Origin: Rhodobacteraceae bacterium LNNU 3342
Lineage (GTDB): Bacteria > Pseudomonadota > Alphaproteobacteria > Rhodobacterales > Rhodobacteraceae
Assembly: GCA_008711135.1 (NCBI GenBank)
Contig: VUAW01000001.1
Coordinates: 62,001 to 126,000 of the forward strand
Direction of reading: 5' to 3'
DNA length: 64,000 nucleotides
The notes beneath the pieces were generated by a model. The model saw only the letters and a program-made list of their open reading frames with translations, was not told the origin of the DNA and ran no database searches. A program made the translations under genes and the position numbers. This document shows positions 46,575 through 56,991 of the stretch, in pieces (positions within the stretch are counted from its first letter, which is position 1; the number at the start of each line of letters is the position of its first letter).

Positions 46575-47126
46575 TCAGGCGGTGCCCTTCAGGCACCGTA
46601 CCTGGTGCGAGAGCCAGCGCAATTCGTCATCAGCGATGCCCAGTTCCTCCAGGTGGTCGGCGGTGTTCCACAGGTATTCGCTGTTCGGCCCCCGCCCGCC
46701 CCGCGCCTGCGCAATGATCCGCGCCTGTTCCTGCAGATCGAGCCCGCCGCAATACTGCACATGGTCCGCGTCCACCACATAGGTGACCGCCTCTACCTGC
46801 CGCCCGTCGCGCAGTGTCACCGGCAGGACTTCCTCCACGTAGGCCGAAGATATCAGCTCCCGCTCGCGCAGGTAGTCGAGCGTCACAACCGTGGATTCGG
46901 GTGGCACGGCAAAGGCCACGCCGTCGCAGCCCGTCCCGGGCTGCCGGTCCAGCGCCAGCACCAGACCCGGGTTTTCGGGCGTGCCGCGGTGGTGAATGGA
47001 CCGCATGCAGAACGACCGCCGGTATCCATCCAGCCGCGCAAGCTGCCGGTCGGCCCAGACGAACCCGGGGTTCCAGATCAACGAGCCATAGCCGAAGACC
47101 CACATCATGTCGGCACTCTTGTTCAT
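46575..47126 (-). CDS. gamma-glutamylcyclotransferase (ChaC-like)
   Basis: A 183-residue ChaC-type enzyme that cleaves glutathione or gamma-glutamyl peptides to 5-oxoproline. The family motif WVFGYGSLIWNPGF is near the N terminus, and the catalytic Glu lies in DYLRERELISSAYVEEVLPV or close by. Length agrees with the family. The gene stands 81 bases before the ExbB-like gene on the same strand, perhaps co-transcribed, and is divergent from the DUF2125 gene. An in-frame Met at residue 7 or 8 could be the true start. Confidence 0.9.
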   Translation of the reverse strand: MNKSADMMWVFGYGSLIWNPGFVWADRQLARLDGYRRSFCMRSIHHRGTPENPGLVLALDRQPGTGCDGVAFAVPPESTVVTLDYLRERELISSAYVEEVLPVTLRDGRQVEAVTYVVDADHVQYCGGLDLQEQARIIAQARGGRGPNSEYLWNTADHLEELGIADDELRWLSHQVRCLKGTA

Positions 47127-47190
47127 GTGACTGGTCCTTCCCGCCAGCCCCTTATAAACACGGGCAGCCAGTCAGAGGAAAGGGGCCCGG

Positions 47191-48117
47191 ATGCGTATCC
47201 TGCTTGCCGTCATCGTGATCTTTACCGCGCTGTGGGGCGGATACTGGTTCTATGGCTCGCAGCGGGCCGAACAGGCGGCGGTCGATTGGTTCGCCACCGC
47301 GCCGGAGCGTGGGCTTTATGCGACGCATGACGGGATCTCGGTCGCGGGCTTCCCGAACCGCTTCGACATCACCGTGACCTCGCCCGAGGTGCTCGACAAC
47401 CGCGGCCTTGGCTGGCGCGCCCCGTTCGTGCAGGTCTTTGCGCTCAGCTACCGGCCCAACCACGTCATCGTCACCTGGCCCAACGAACAGGAGATCCTGC
47501 AGCCCGGCGGCACCGCGATGCTGCAAAGCAGCCGCATGCAGGCCAGCGCCGTCTTCGCGGATGCCTTCCGCAGCCTGCAGCGCGGGACCCTGGTGGCAGA
47601 GGGGCTGGACTATGCCGGGCCGCAGGGCGCGTTCGGCTTCGACAACGGCCAGCTTGCGGTGCGGGCGCTTGCCTCGGCCCCCGGCTCGTACGAGGTCGCG
47701 CTGAACATCGCCGGCCTGCGTCCCGAACTCCCTGCCCTTCCGGAAGGCGAGGCTGCGACGCTGGTGCTGGACGGGCGCGCGCAGGTCGGTCCTGACGGGC
47801 GCCCGCAGTCGCTGGAGGTGCAGAACCTGCACCTGGGATTTGCCGATATGCAGCTTGCCGGCCAAGGCCAGCTGGAGCTTGACGCCCAAGGGTTGCTGAA
47901 CGGTCAGCTTGATCTTTCAACCGCCGACTGGCAGCGCATGCTGGCCCTGACGGTCGAGGCCGGGCTGGTCGATCCGGAAGTCGCGCCGACCTATGAAAAT
48001 GCGATGCGGCTTTTGGCGGAAAGCACCGGGACGCTCCGCGCACCCGTCACCTTCAACGAGGGGATGATGCGCCTTGGGCCGCTGCCACTGGGCGTTGTGC
48101 CGCAGGTCCGCTTCTAG
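47191..48117 (+). CDS. DUF2125 domain protein
   Basis: A 308-residue protein of the DUF2125 family, function unknown. An N-terminal hydrophobic segment (MRILLAVIVIFTALWGGYWF) is a signal anchor, and the rest is predicted periplasmic. Family features are the DWFATAPERG and GLYATHDGISVAGFPNRFDI stretches and repeated short beta strands (LVAEGLDYAG, LNGQLDLSTADWQRML). It has a GAAAGGGG site before the ATG. The neighbours give no clue to function. Confidence 0.88.
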   Translation: MRILLAVIVIFTALWGGYWFYGSQRAEQAAVDWFATAPERGLYATHDGISVAGFPNRFDITVTSPEVLDNRGLGWRAPFVQVFALSYRPNHVIVTWPNEQEILQPGGTAMLQSSRMQASAVFADAFRSLQRGTLVAEGLDYAGPQGAFGFDNGQLAVRALASAPGSYEVALNIAGLRPELPALPEGEAATLVLDGRAQVGPDGRPQSLEVQNLHLGFADMQLAGQGQLELDAQGLLNGQLDLSTADWQRMLALTVEAGLVDPEVAPTYENAMRLLAESTGTLRAPVTFNEGMMRLGPLPLGVVPQVRF

Positions 48118-48170
48118 AATCTCTGCCCCGAGGGGTTGACCCCACAGGTTGTGGTCTGGTCCATAAGGGC

Positions 48171-49220
48171 ATGACACAACAGGCCCGTCCCCCCGCCCCG
48201 CTCATTCCCGGCGATCGTGCGCCGGTCTTTACCGGACGCACCCGGACAGTTGACCGCTATCGTTTTGACGCGACAGCAGGACGCTGGCTGGTGCTTGGCT
48301 TCATCGGCAACCTGTCGGCCCCCGGCACGGCAGAAGCGCTGGTTACGCTGGGCAATGGCGTAGATGTCTTTGACAAGGTTCACGCGGCGCTTTTTGCCGT
48401 GACCAACGATCCCCAGGACGCGGCCCGGCCAGAGCCTGCGGGCTGCATCCTTTTCCACGACATGGATGGTGAAATTGCCGCCCTGCACGGCGCCACCAAT
48501 TCGCGCGTGTGGCTGATCTTTGACCCGGGGCTGATCCTGCGCCGCATTGTCCCGATGCAGCCCGACGGATCAGAGGCGCCGAGCATCCTGCAGTTCCTGC
48601 GTCAGGTGCCGCCGCCGGGCCGCCACCTCGGGTTCGAGGTTCCCGCCCCCGTCATGGTCCTGCCCGACGTGTTCGAGCCTGCGCTCTGCGACCACCTGAT
48701 CGGGCTTTACCGCCAGCACGGGGGACAGACTTCGGGCTTCATGCGCGAAAGCGGCGGCAAGACGGTTGCCGTCCATGACACCAGCTTCAAGAGCCGCCGC
48801 GACTACCTGATCGAGGATCAGCAGCTTGTCGCCAGCATCCGGCAGCGGTTCCTACGGAAAGTCGTGCCCGAAATCGCGCGGGTGCATTTCTTCCAGTGCA
48901 CGAGGATGGAACGGTACGTCGTCTCTTGCTATGCGGCGAACGAAGGCGGGCACTTCCGTCCCCATCGCGACAACACCACACCCGCCACGGCGCACCGCCG
49001 TTTTGCCGTGTCGATCAACCTCAACGACGGGTTTGAGGGGGGCGAGGTGGAGTTTCCCGAATACGGGCCGCGCCGTTACCGCGCGCCCAAGGGCGGCGCG
49101 GTGATCTTTTCCTGTTCGATCCTGCACGCCGTGTCGCGCGTCACGAAGGGCGAGCGGTTCGCCTTCCTGCCATTCCTCTACGATGAAGCCGCGGCAAAGC
49201 TGCGCGAAAACAGCGCCTAG
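48171..49220 (+). CDS. redoxin-like / 2OG-Fe(II) dioxygenase fusion
   Basis: A 349-residue two-domain protein. Residues about 10-145 match a peroxiredoxin-like thioredoxin fold (LIPGDRAPVFTGR, RWLVLGFIGNLSAPG), but the peroxidatic position reads PGT (51-53) with no Cys, so this part is probably not a peroxidase. Residues about 160-340 form a prolyl-4-hydroxylase-type domain with Fe ligands His255 and Asp257 (HFRPHRDN) and His309, and the 2-oxoglutarate Arg319 (KGERFAF). Substrate unknown. It is convergent with the extensin-like gene, overlapping it by four bases. Confidence 0.87.
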   Translation: MTQQARPPAPLIPGDRAPVFTGRTRTVDRYRFDATAGRWLVLGFIGNLSAPGTAEALVTLGNGVDVFDKVHAALFAVTNDPQDAARPEPAGCILFHDMDGEIAALHGATNSRVWLIFDPGLILRRIVPMQPDGSEAPSILQFLRQVPPPGRHLGFEVPAPVMVLPDVFEPALCDHLIGLYRQHGGQTSGFMRESGGKTVAVHDTSFKSRRDYLIEDQQLVASIRQRFLRKVVPEIARVHFFQCTRMERYVVSCYAANEGGHFRPHRDNTTPATAHRRFAVSINLNDGFEGGEVEFPEYGPRRYRAPKGGAVIFSCSILHAVSRVTKGERFAFLPFLYDEAAAKLRENSA

Positions 49221-50095
49221 CGGCAGTAGGCGCCATTGCGGTGGCTTGCGGTATCATAATGCAGGTGGTCTTCGTGATGGCCGTCCGATCCGGGGCCAAG
49301 CGTCGTGCCAAAGATGCCGCAGGCCGACCGGTGCATCTGCCGCAGGATGTTGCTGTGCCGCCTGTCGCGCCAGCCCTTCAGGACGCTGATCGTTTCGCCA
49401 TTCGCAAGACGCAGGCCCGATACATCGACAGCCTTGCCACGCCCATGTTCTGAAACCGAGGCGCCACGGACGTTGTTCCGCGGGCGACAGACGTAATGGC
49501 CAGCGATCTGGATCTGCGTGACACCGCCCCCGGTGCGGTCCACCGCCGGCTTGACCCCCCGCTGCACCCAGGTGTTCAGCGCCCGGGCTGTCGAGCAGTC
49601 CATGACGGATGCCTGCGACAGGCGAACCCCGTCGACCGCCGTCACGCGAACCGGTTCCGGCACACCACATCCCCGCACGGTCGAGGCGATGGGCGCAATC
49701 GTCTGCCCCTCGATCCCCGGCACGCCGCAAAGGCCCGTGCCCTTGCGGCCGATGATGGCTTCAGGCGCCGGCTGGGTACGCACCGCCGCAGATACGATCT
49801 GATAAAGCTCGGTGCCGCCCGTTGTCTTGCGCTCCGGGCGGCGCTGGGGTCTTGCTGCGGTCCCGGCCTGCGGGATCACCTGCACGGCCGGATCTGCACC
49901 CTTTGGCCGGGCTAAGGGACGCGCGCTTGGCGCCGCTATGGTGGCGGCAGAAGCCGCCATGAAAGGCGCGGATGGCCGGGCTTGAGCTATAGGGGCAGCC
50001 ACGGCACGCGAATGCGGGCGCGGTGACTGCGCCGGGGCCTCGGCATGGGCCACCTGGCCCAGCACAAGCAGCGGCAGGACCAGCAGCCACCTCAT
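49217..50095 (-). CDS. extensin-like C-terminal domain protein
   Basis: A 292-residue exported protein with a Sec signal peptide (MRWLLVLPLLVLGQVAHA), a Pro/Ala/Arg-rich linker of about 90 residues, and the extensin-like C-terminal domain (about 130-290). That domain has CGVPGIEGQTIAPIA, AVDGVRLSQASVMDCSTARA, SEHGRGKAVDVSGLRL and HYDTASH, a D-Ala-D-Ala carboxypeptidase-like zinc fold (His, Asp, His ligands). Its start overlaps the tyrA-type stop by four bases. The plant name is only historical; the bacterial role is probably in cell wall turnover. Confidence 0.87.
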   Translation of the reverse strand: MRWLLVLPLLVLGQVAHAEAPAQSPRPHSRAVAAPIAQARPSAPFMAASAATIAAPSARPLARPKGADPAVQVIPQAGTAARPQRRPERKTTGGTELYQIVSAAVRTQPAPEAIIGRKGTGLCGVPGIEGQTIAPIASTVRGCGVPEPVRVTAVDGVRLSQASVMDCSTARALNTWVQRGVKPAVDRTGGGVTQIQIAGHYVCRPRNNVRGASVSEHGRGKAVDVSGLRLANGETISVLKGWRDRRHSNILRQMHRSACGIFGTTLGPGSDGHHEDHLHYDTASHRNGAYCR

Positions 50096-51012
50096 CGAGA
50101 GGCCTTCATGCGGCCAAAGTCCGGAGCGTCAGTGTCCTGTCCCGCCTCGATGATGCCACGGCGAATCGCGCGGGTTCTGGTGAAATAGGCATGCAGATGA
50201 TCGCCGTCGCCGCGCCGGATCGCCCGCTGCAGGGCAAAGAGTTCCTCGGTAAAGCGGCCAAGGATCTCCAGCGTCGCATCCTTGTTGGTCAGGAACACAT
50301 CACGCCACATCGTCGGGTCCGATGCGGCGATCCGGGTGAAGTCCCGGAAGCCTGCCGCCGAATACTTGATGACCTCGCTGTCGGTCACCCGGCGCAGGTC
50401 ATCCGCCACCCCCACCATCGTATAGGCGATCAGGTGCGGCGTATGGCTGGTCACCGCCAGCACCAGGTCATGATGCGCTGCGTCCATCTCTTCGACATTC
50501 GCGCCCATGCCCTCCCACAGGGACCGGAGCCGGGCCACAGCCTCTGCCGGGACGCCTTCAGACGGCACCAGAAGGCACCAGCGGTTCCGGAACAGCGTCG
50601 CGAAGCCTGAACGCGGCCCGGAATGTTCCGTCCCGGCAAGCGGGTGTCCAGGGATGAAGTGCACGCCTTCAGGAATATGGGGGGCGACCGCGTCGATCAC
50701 CGCCTGCTTGACGGAACCCACGTCAGTCACCGTCGCCCCCGGCTTTAGATGCGGGGCGATTTCCTCGGCGACCGAGGCCATGGCCCCTACCGGCACACAA
50801 AGCACCACCAGATCAGCGCCCTGCACTGCCTCTGCCGCTGTTTCGAACACGCGGTCGCAAAGGCCGATCTCTGCGGCAATGCGGCGGGTTTCCTCCGTCC
50901 TTGCATGGCCCACGATTTCGCCGGCAAGACCCCAGGCGCGCATGGCATGCGACATGGACGAAGCGATTAGCCCAAGGCCAATCAGCGCGACACGACCATA
51001 GACCACCGGCAT
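50092..51012 (-). CDS. tyrC: prephenate/arogenate dehydrogenase
   Basis: NAD(P)-dependent cyclohexadienyl dehydrogenase of tyrosine synthesis, 306 residues. The start at 51012 sits on the hisC stop (TGATG) and gives [20 protein letters not shown] with the dinucleotide motif GLGLIASS; the catalytic region is FIPGHPLAGTEHSGP and SHTPHLIAYTMV. A longer frame to 51060 is not needed. The neighbour HisC is a related aminotransferase that can act on prephenate in other bacteria, so the pair may make arogenate and then tyrosine. Confidence 0.92.
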   Translation of the reverse strand: MPVVYGRVALIGLGLIASSMSHAMRAWGLAGEIVGHARTEETRRIAAEIGLCDRVFETAAEAVQGADLVVLCVPVGAMASVAEEIAPHLKPGATVTDVGSVKQAVIDAVAPHIPEGVHFIPGHPLAGTEHSGPRSGFATLFRNRWCLLVPSEGVPAEAVARLRSLWEGMGANVEEMDAAHHDLVLAVTSHTPHLIAYTMVGVADDLRRVTDSEVIKYSAAGFRDFTRIAASDPTMWRDVFLTNKDATLEILGRFTEELFALQRAIRRGDGDHLHAYFTRTRAIRRGIIEAGQDTDAPDFGRMKASR

Positions 51013-52097
51013 CAGCGGCGCCCTTTGAACTGGCCGATGGCATGGGCGACCCGGCGGCACGAGGCCTCATCCCCCACGGTGATGCGCAGGCAATGGGGCA
51101 GGTTGTAGCTGCCAACCCGGCGAACGATGATCCCCTGCGCCTTGAGGTGCGCATCGCAGGCTTCGGCCTCGGCAGCGTCATGGAGTCGCGCGAGCACGAA
51201 GTTCGCCATGGAGGTATCCGAAGGCACGCCATGTTCGGCCAGCGCCTCTGCCAGCCAGACGCGGAGGCGCGCGTTTTCCGCCCTACACTTGGCGACGTAA
51301 GCCTGATCGCGCACCGCGGCCTCGGCGACCTCCAGCTGGGTGGTGGACAGGTTGAACGGCCCCCGGATGCGGTTGAGCACGTCGATGATCGTCCGTGGCG
51401 CATAGCCCCAGCCAATCCGTAGCCCCCCAAGCCCATAGATCTTGGAAAAGGTCCGCGTCATTACGATGTTTTCCCGCGCCTTCACCAGCGCCGCACCGCC
51501 GTCGAAGCCATCGACATATTCGGCATAGGCCCCATCCAGTACCAGGATCGCCTGCGGCGGCAGCCCGTCGGCCAGCCGCGCGATCTCGTTCCCTGCCAGC
51601 ATGGTGCCGGTGGGATTGTTGGGATTGGCGATGAAAACAAGCTTGGTACGCTCGGTGCAGCCTGCCAGCAGCGCGTCCACATCGGCGACGCGCTCAGTTT
51701 CACGTACTTCGACGGGCGTTGCCCCGACCGCCATGGCCGAGATGCGGTACATGGAAAAGCCGTGTTCGGTGAACAGAACCTCATCCCCCGGCCCGGCATA
51801 GGCCTGGCAGAGGAAGGTGATGATCTCGTCCGATCCGACGCCGCAGATGATCCGGTCAGCCTCCAGCCCGTGCACCTCGGCGATGGCACGGCGCAGGCTG
51901 GCGTGGTCGGTGCTGGGATAGCGATGGAGCGTATGGGCCGTGCGGCGGAAGGCGTCGATGGCGCGGTCGCTGGGCCCGAACGGATTTTCGTTCGAGGACA
52001 GCTTCACGATATCGGTCACGCCTTCGACATGGGACTGGCCAGCCTCGTAAAGGGCAATGTCCAGAATGCCGGGTTGCGGGCGGATCATGTCGCTCAT
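51012..52097 (-). CDS. hisC: histidinol-phosphate / aromatic aminotransferase
   Basis: PLP enzyme of 361 residues that transaminates histidinol phosphate and, in many Alphaproteobacteria, aromatic amino acids or prephenate. Seen: [20 protein letters not shown], the PLP lysine in [20 protein letters not shown], and the arginine for the substrate carboxylate near the end ([13 protein letters not shown]). It is the first gene of a tight minus-strand run hisC - tyrC - extensin-like. A perfect palindrome (52160-52178) lies upstream. Confidence 0.93.
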   Translation of the reverse strand: MSDMIRPQPGILDIALYEAGQSHVEGVTDIVKLSSNENPFGPSDRAIDAFRRTAHTLHRYPSTDHASLRRAIAEVHGLEADRIICGVGSDEIITFLCQAYAGPGDEVLFTEHGFSMYRISAMAVGATPVEVRETERVADVDALLAGCTERTKLVFIANPNNPTGTMLAGNEIARLADGLPPQAILVLDGAYAEYVDGFDGGAALVKARENIVMTRTFSKIYGLGGLRIGWGYAPRTIIDVLNRIRGPFNLSTTQLEVAEAAVRDQAYVAKCRAENARLRVWLAEALAEHGVPSDTSMANFVLARLHDAAEAEACDAHLKAQGIIVRRVGSYNLPHCLRITVGDEASCRRVAHAIGQFKGRR

Positions 52098-52159
52098 GGT
52101 GCTACTCCAGGGTCGTCGCGCCGGTTCTAGCCGGGGCCGATGACCTTTGCCAGCAGCAA

Positions 52160-52178
52160 CTTTGTGGGCCCCACAAAG
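52160..52178. promoter_or_regulatory. perfect palindrome upstream of hisC
   Basis: CTTTGTGGG - C - CCCACAAAG, nine-base arms with one base between, 63 bases before the hisC ATG and just beyond the rpsD terminator. The one-base centre argues against an RNA hairpin, so a dimeric repressor site is likelier. I do not recognise the regulator. Confidence 0.5.
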
Positions 52179-52181
52179 GAA

Positions 52182-52205
52182 AAGGCCCGCCAGAGGGCGG
52201 GCCTT
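52182..52205 (-). terminator. terminator of rpsD
   Basis: AAGGCCCGCC and GGCGGGCCTT pair over a four-base loop; the minus strand continues TTTTCC. It begins 20 bases after the rpsD stop. Confidence 0.8.
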
Positions 52206-52224
52206 CGTATCAAGATCGTATCGC

Positions 52225-52842
52225 TTAACGCGAGTAGAATTCGACGACGAGGTTCGGTTCCATCTGCACCGCGTAGGGCACGTCGGCCAGACCCGGGGTC
52301 CGGACGAAGGTCGCGGTCATCTTGGAGTGATCCGCCTCGATGTAGTCCGGGACGTCACGCTCGGTCAGGCCCACGGCTTCCAGCACAATGGCCAGCTGCT
52401 TGGACCGGTCACGAACGGCGATCACGTCGCCTTCCTTGACGCGGTAGGAGGCGATGTTCACGCGCTTGCCGTTCACGGTGATGTGGCCGTGGTTCACGAA
52501 CTGACGGGCAGCCCAGATAGTCGGCACGAATTTTGCGCGGAAGACGACGGCGTCCAGACGACGCTCCAGCAGGCCGATGAGGTTCTCGCTGGTGTCACCC
52601 TTGACCCGCTCCGCCTCGGCATAGATGCGGCGGAACTGCTTCTCGGTCATGTCGCCGTAGTAGCCTTTCAGCTTCTGCTTGGCGCGCAGCTGGGTACCGA
52701 AGTCGGAAAGCTTGTTCTTGCGGCGCTGACCGTGCTGGCCCGGGCCGTATTCACGCTTGTTCACCGGGGACTTCGGACGGCCCCAGATGTTTTCGCCCAT
52801 GCGGCGGTCGATCTTGTACTTGGCAGACGTGCGTTTCGTCAC
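52225..52842 (-). CDS. rpsD: 30S ribosomal protein S4
   Basis: Primary 16S rRNA binding protein, 205 residues. The GTG start at 52842 is chosen because AAGGAGA lies just upstream and it gives [20 protein letters not shown]; the longer frame to 52926 covers the leader. The S4 domain (about 94-155, [36 protein letters not shown]) is complete. It stands alone, away from the alpha operon, as usual in this class, with its own promoter and terminator. Confidence 0.97.
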   Translation of the reverse strand: MTKRTSAKYKIDRRMGENIWGRPKSPVNKREYGPGQHGQRRKNKLSDFGTQLRAKQKLKGYYGDMTEKQFRRIYAEAERVKGDTSENLIGLLERRLDAVVFRAKFVPTIWAARQFVNHGHITVNGKRVNIASYRVKEGDVIAVRDRSKQLAIVLEAVGLTERDVPDYIEADHSKMTATFVRTPGLADVPYAVQMEPNLVVEFYSR

Positions 52843-52955
52843 GGCTGATCTCCTTCGATGTGTGAAGGGCGTTGTCCTTTGCCTTTCGGCCGACAGGGAT
52901 CCCCTTACGGGGGCCACCAACACCAAATCCGGAAACGATTCCCCGGAACGGGCGG

Positions 52956-52983
52956 CTTATATACCTCCCTGTCCCGGTGTCAA
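52956..52983 (-). promoter_or_regulatory. promoter of rpsD
   Basis: Minus strand TTGACA (52983-52978), a 16-base spacer and TATAAG (52961-52956), about 115 bases before the GTG. This strong housekeeping-type promoter begins just past, and partly within reach of, the parE stop at 52986. Confidence 0.65.
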
Positions 52984-52985
52984 TG

Positions 52986-54947
52986 TCAGACGTCCAGTTC
53001 CTCGACAAAGCGGGCGTTTTCCTGGATGTACTGGAAGCGCATCTCGGGTCGCTTGCCCATCAGGCGTTCGACCAGGTCGCTAGTTTCGCCCGGCTCATCC
53101 TCGTCGATGCTGACGCGGATCAGCTTCCGCGTCGCCGGGTTCATCGTGGTTTCGCGCAGGTCCTTGGCGTCCATCTCGCCCAAGCCCTTAAAGCGGCTGA
53201 CGTCGATCTTGCCGCGCCCGCCCAACCCCTTGGCGAGGTGGATGTTCTTTTCGACGTCGTCCAGCGCATAGACCCGGTGAGCGCCCTGCGTCAGCCGGTA
53301 AAGCGGCGGACAGGCGAGGTACAGGTGCCCCTTGTCGATCAGCGGCCGCATCTGGCTGAAGAAGAACGTCATCAGCAGCGCCGCGATGTGGGCCCCGTCC
53401 ACATCGGCGTCGGTCATGATGATGACCTTTTCATACCGCAGGTCATCGATGTTGAACTTGGTGCCCATGCCCACGCCCAGCGCCTGGCAAAGGTCGTTGA
53501 TCTCGCTGTTCTGGCCCAGCTTGGAACTGGCCGCGCCGAGCACGTTCAGGATCTTGCCCCGCAGCGGCAAAAGCGCCTGCGTCTTGCGTTCCCGCGCCAT
53601 CTTGGCGCTGCCGCCGGCGCTGTCGCCCTCGACGATGAACAGCTCGGTCCCTTCGCGGCCCGTGACGGAACAATCGACCAGCTTGCCCGGCAGGCGCAGC
53701 TTTTTCGTGGCAGTCTTGCGCTGGGTTTCCTTTTCGGCACGGCGGCGCAGCCGTTCCTCTGCCCGCAGGACAAGGTAATCAAGGATCGCGCCCGCGGCCT
53801 TGGTGTTGCCCGCCAGCCAATTGTCGAAGTGGTCGCGCACCGCGTTTTCAACCAGACGCGCGGCTTCGGTCGTGGCCAGCCGGTCCTTGGTCTGGCCGAC
53901 GAATTCCGGCTCGCGGATAAAGCAGGACACCAGCGCGCAGCCGCCCGCGGCCATGTCATCGCGGGTGATCTGCGCGGCCTTGCGGTTGTTCACTAGTTCG
54001 CCATAGGCGCGGATGCCCTTGAGGATCGCAGCCCAGAAGCCCTGTTCGTGGGTGCCGCCTTCGGGCGTCGGCACAGTGTTGCAGTAGGACTGCACGAACC
54101 CGTCCCGCGCGGGCGTCCAGTTCACCGCCCATTCGACCGAGCCGGGAACGCCGAACTTCTCCTGGAACTGGACCTTGCCAGCGAAAGGCGCATCGGCATA
54201 GGACGCATCGCCCTGAAGCTGTTCGTTCAGATAGTCGGCAAGACCGCCGGGGAAGTGGAACGATGCCTCAGTCGGGGTTTCACCATCGTCGATGGCGGAT
54301 TTCCAGCGGATCTCCACCCCCGAAAACAGGTATGCCTTCGACCGCACCATCTTCAGCAGCCGTGCGGGCTTGAAGCGGAGGTGGCCGAAGATCTGTTCAT
54401 CCGCGTGGAAGGTCACGCTGGTGCCGCGGCGGTTCGGCGCCGGGCCGACCTTGGCTACCGGCCCCTGCGGGATGCCGCGCGAAAACTCCTGCGCGAACAG
54501 TTCCCGGTTGCGCGCGACCTCTACCCGCATACGGTCCGACAGCGCGTTCACGACCGAAGCCCCTACCCCGTGCAGACCGCCCGAGGTCTGGTAGGCCTTG
54601 CCGGAAAACTTGCCGCCCGCGTGCAGCGTACAAAGGATCACTTCAAGCGCCGACTTGCCCGGAAACTTCGGGTGCGGGTCGATCGGAATGCCCCGGCCGT
54701 TGTCGCGGATGGTGACCGAATAATCCGCGTGAAGCTCGACCTCGATCCGGTTGGCGTGGCCTGCGACAGCCTCGTCCATCGAGTTATCAAGGATCTCTGC
54801 CACCAGATGGTGAAGCGCGCGTTCGTCCGTTCCGCCGATATACATGCCGGGACGCTTGCGCACCGGCTCCAACCCTTCCAGAACTTCAATGGAAGAGGCG
54901 TCATAGATCTGGTCGGCCTGCGGGCCAAGAAGGTCGTCAGCGGGCAT
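52986..54947 (-). CDS. parE: DNA topoisomerase IV subunit B
   Basis: ATPase subunit of topoisomerase IV, which decatenates daughter chromosomes. It has 653 residues from the ATG at 54947 (an upstream in-frame ATG at 54992 adds 15). GHKL ATPase motifs [14 protein letters not shown] and [11 protein letters not shown], the transducer, and the TOPRIM motifs [20 protein letters not shown] and [15 protein letters not shown] are clear. The short length and lack of the GyrB insert favour ParE over GyrB. parC is not in the window. Confidence 0.94.
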   Translation of the reverse strand: MPADDLLGPQADQIYDASSIEVLEGLEPVRKRPGMYIGGTDERALHHLVAEILDNSMDEAVAGHANRIEVELHADYSVTIRDNGRGIPIDPHPKFPGKSALEVILCTLHAGGKFSGKAYQTSGGLHGVGASVVNALSDRMRVEVARNRELFAQEFSRGIPQGPVAKVGPAPNRRGTSVTFHADEQIFGHLRFKPARLLKMVRSKAYLFSGVEIRWKSAIDDGETPTEASFHFPGGLADYLNEQLQGDASYADAPFAGKVQFQEKFGVPGSVEWAVNWTPARDGFVQSYCNTVPTPEGGTHEQGFWAAILKGIRAYGELVNNRKAAQITRDDMAAGGCALVSCFIREPEFVGQTKDRLATTEAARLVENAVRDHFDNWLAGNTKAAGAILDYLVLRAEERLRRRAEKETQRKTATKKLRLPGKLVDCSVTGREGTELFIVEGDSAGGSAKMARERKTQALLPLRGKILNVLGAASSKLGQNSEINDLCQALGVGMGTKFNIDDLRYEKVIIMTDADVDGAHIAALLMTFFFSQMRPLIDKGHLYLACPPLYRLTQGAHRVYALDDVEKNIHLAKGLGGRGKIDVSRFKGLGEMDAKDLRETTMNPATRKLIRVSIDEDEPGETSDLVERLMGKRPEMRFQYIQENARFVEELDV

Positions 54948-55007
54948 CGGCTCTCGATTCGGGGCTTGAATACTGGGGGTGCAATAGACCACCCCCGGCG
55001 CGCCGGT

Positions 55008-55703
55008 TCAACCCACGGCCCCGACAGGTGTCACGCGCCCCGCGTCAAGACGCACCACCCGGTCCATCCGGCCAGCGAGTTCAAGGTTGTGCGTCGCGAT
55101 CAGCGCCGACAGCCCCGTTTCGCGCACGAGGTCCATCAGGGCACCGAACACCTGGTCGGACGTGCCCGGGTCAAGGTTCCCGGTGGGTTCGTCCGCCAGC
55201 AGAAGCTTGGGCGCATTGGCAAGCGCGCGGCAAAAGGCCACCCGTTGCTGTTCGCCCCCCGACAGTTCTGCGGGACGGTGCCCCGCCCGATGGCTAACCC
55301 CCACCCGGTCCAGCAGGGCGCGGGCGCGGTCCCGTGCGTCACGCTGCGGGATACCGTTGGCAAGCTGCGGCAGGACGATGTTTTCCAGCGCCGTGAATTC
55401 CGGCAGCAGGTGATGGAACTGGTAGATGAAGCCCACCTCGCGCCGGCGCAGTTCTGTCCGGCGCGCATCGGAAAGGCCACCGGTTTCCTGACCGCCGATT
55501 GATACCCGCCCGCTGTCCGCGGTATCAAGCAGCCCGGCAATATGCAGCAGCGTGGACTTGCCCGCACCCGAGGGGGCGACCAGGGCCACGACTTCGCCCC
55601 TGTCGATGGTCAGGTCGATGCCGCGCAGCACGCGCACCTCTCCGGGGGTGCCCGGGTTGTAGGTCTTTTCGATCCGCTGCAGGTCCAGCACGGGCTTACT
55701 CAT
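55008..55703 (-). CDS. lolD: lipoprotein-releasing ABC transporter ATPase LolD
   Basis: ATPase of the LolCDE complex that releases lipoproteins from the inner membrane to the carrier LolA, 231 residues. Walker [10 protein letters not shown] (about 42-50), signature [20 protein letters not shown], and Walker [13 protein letters not shown] are intact. Its start overlaps the permease stop by eight bases. Confidence 0.94.
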   Translation of the reverse strand: MSKPVLDLQRIEKTYNPGTPGEVRVLRGIDLTIDRGEVVALVAPSGAGKSTLLHIAGLLDTADSGRVSIGGQETGGLSDARRTELRRREVGFIYQFHHLLPEFTALENIVLPQLANGIPQRDARDRARALLDRVGVSHRAGHRPAELSGGEQQRVAFCRALANAPKLLLADEPTGNLDPGTSDQVFGALMDLVRETGLSALIATHNLELAGRMDRVVRLDAGRVTPVGAVG

Positions 55704-56982
55704 AGCGCAGCGCCTCTACCGGGTTCATCCGCGCAGCGCGGCGGGCGGGAAAGATCGTGACGATGAAGGACAGGCCCAGCGATAGCGCCACCGCCTTTGC
55801 CACATCCTCGGCCCGCAGTTCGGCTGGAAGCGCATAGATGCCGCGGATCGAAGGGTCCCAGACCCCGCCGCCCATCGCGTAGTTCACGAAGGCAAAGATC
55901 GGATCGATGTAGATCGCAAACAGGCAACCAAGGATTACCCCCGCCAGCGTGCCGATCATGCCGACGGATGCCCCACAGATGAAGAACACCCGCAGGACCG
56001 ACCCTTCAGACAGGCCCATGGTGCGCAGGATGCCGATGTCGCGGCCCTTGTTCTTAACCAACATGATCAGGCCGGAAATGATGTTCATCGCCGCGATCAG
56101 CACGAGGATAGAGAGGATCACGAACATCACGTTATCCTCGACCTCCAGCGCGCGAAGGAAGCCGCTCACGCTGTCGCGCCAGGTCATGAAATAGGCGTTC
56201 GCCCCGCCGGCGGCCATCAGGGCGGGAATCATCTGTTCCACTGCCTCGGGATTCTCGACCATGATCTCCAACTCGTCGACATAGCCCTCACGGTTGAAGT
56301 ATTCCTGCGCGGCCCCCAACGGCATGTAGATCCGCGTACGGTCGATGTCATAGCGGCCGGCGCTGAAGATATAGACCACCTCATAGGCATTCACCCGCGG
56401 GCTGGTGCCAAAGGCCGTCCGCACCCCGTCAGGGGAAATCAGCCGGATGCGGTCACCGATTTCGACCCCCAGTTCCCGCGCCATGCCGATGCCGACCGCG
56501 ATGCCTTCATCGAAACGGCTGATGTCGCCATAGCCTGCGGCCGGATCGACGATCCGGGGCACCTGCGCCAGATCCTCGGCGCTGATGCCGCGCACGTCGG
56601 CGCCGGCGTTATAGCCCGCGTTGGTGACCATCACCTGCCCGCGCACCACCGGCGCCACCGATAGGACGCCCGGAACCTGCGCGACCGAGGCCGCGCGTTC
56701 CTCATAATCCGCAATCAGGCGGGTGCTTGCGCCGGTGACGCCGATGGGCGTGACCGCATGCAGCGTCACATGAGGATTGGCGCCCAGGATCGTATCGACG
56801 AATTCCGTCCGGAAGCCCGACCGCACCGCCAGCGTCGAGATCAGCGCAAAGACCGCCAGCGCGATCCCGACCAGGCTGATCCAGGTCATCACGCTGACGC
56901 CACCCTCGGCCCGACGGGCACGAAGGTAGCGCCAGGCGATCATCCATTCGAACCCGGCAAAGGGCGGCGTGCGGCTGGCCAT
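55696..56982 (-). CDS. lolC: lipoprotein-releasing ABC transporter permease LolC/E
   Basis: Permease of the LolCDE system, 428 residues. An N-terminal helix (about 25-50) precedes a large periplasmic domain (MacB-like, about 55-270) and three C-terminal helices of the FtsX domain (about 275-420, [20 protein letters not shown] and [20 protein letters not shown]). Only one permease gene is present here, so the complex is probably a homodimer as in other Alphaproteobacteria. It lies nine bases past proS. Confidence 0.93.
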   Translation of the reverse strand: MASRTPPFAGFEWMIAWRYLRARRAEGGVSVMTWISLVGIALAVFALISTLAVRSGFRTEFVDTILGANPHVTLHAVTPIGVTGASTRLIADYEERAASVAQVPGVLSVAPVVRGQVMVTNAGYNAGADVRGISAEDLAQVPRIVDPAAGYGDISRFDEGIAVGIGMARELGVEIGDRIRLISPDGVRTAFGTSPRVNAYEVVYIFSAGRYDIDRTRIYMPLGAAQEYFNREGYVDELEIMVENPEAVEQMIPALMAAGGANAYFMTWRDSVSGFLRALEVEDNVMFVILSILVLIAAMNIISGLIMLVKNKGRDIGILRTMGLSEGSVLRVFFICGASVGMIGTLAGVILGCLFAIYIDPIFAFVNYAMGGGVWDPSIRGIYALPAELRAEDVAKAVALSLGLSFIVTIFPARRAARMNPVEALRYE

Positions 56983-56991
56983 GCGTCCGAC

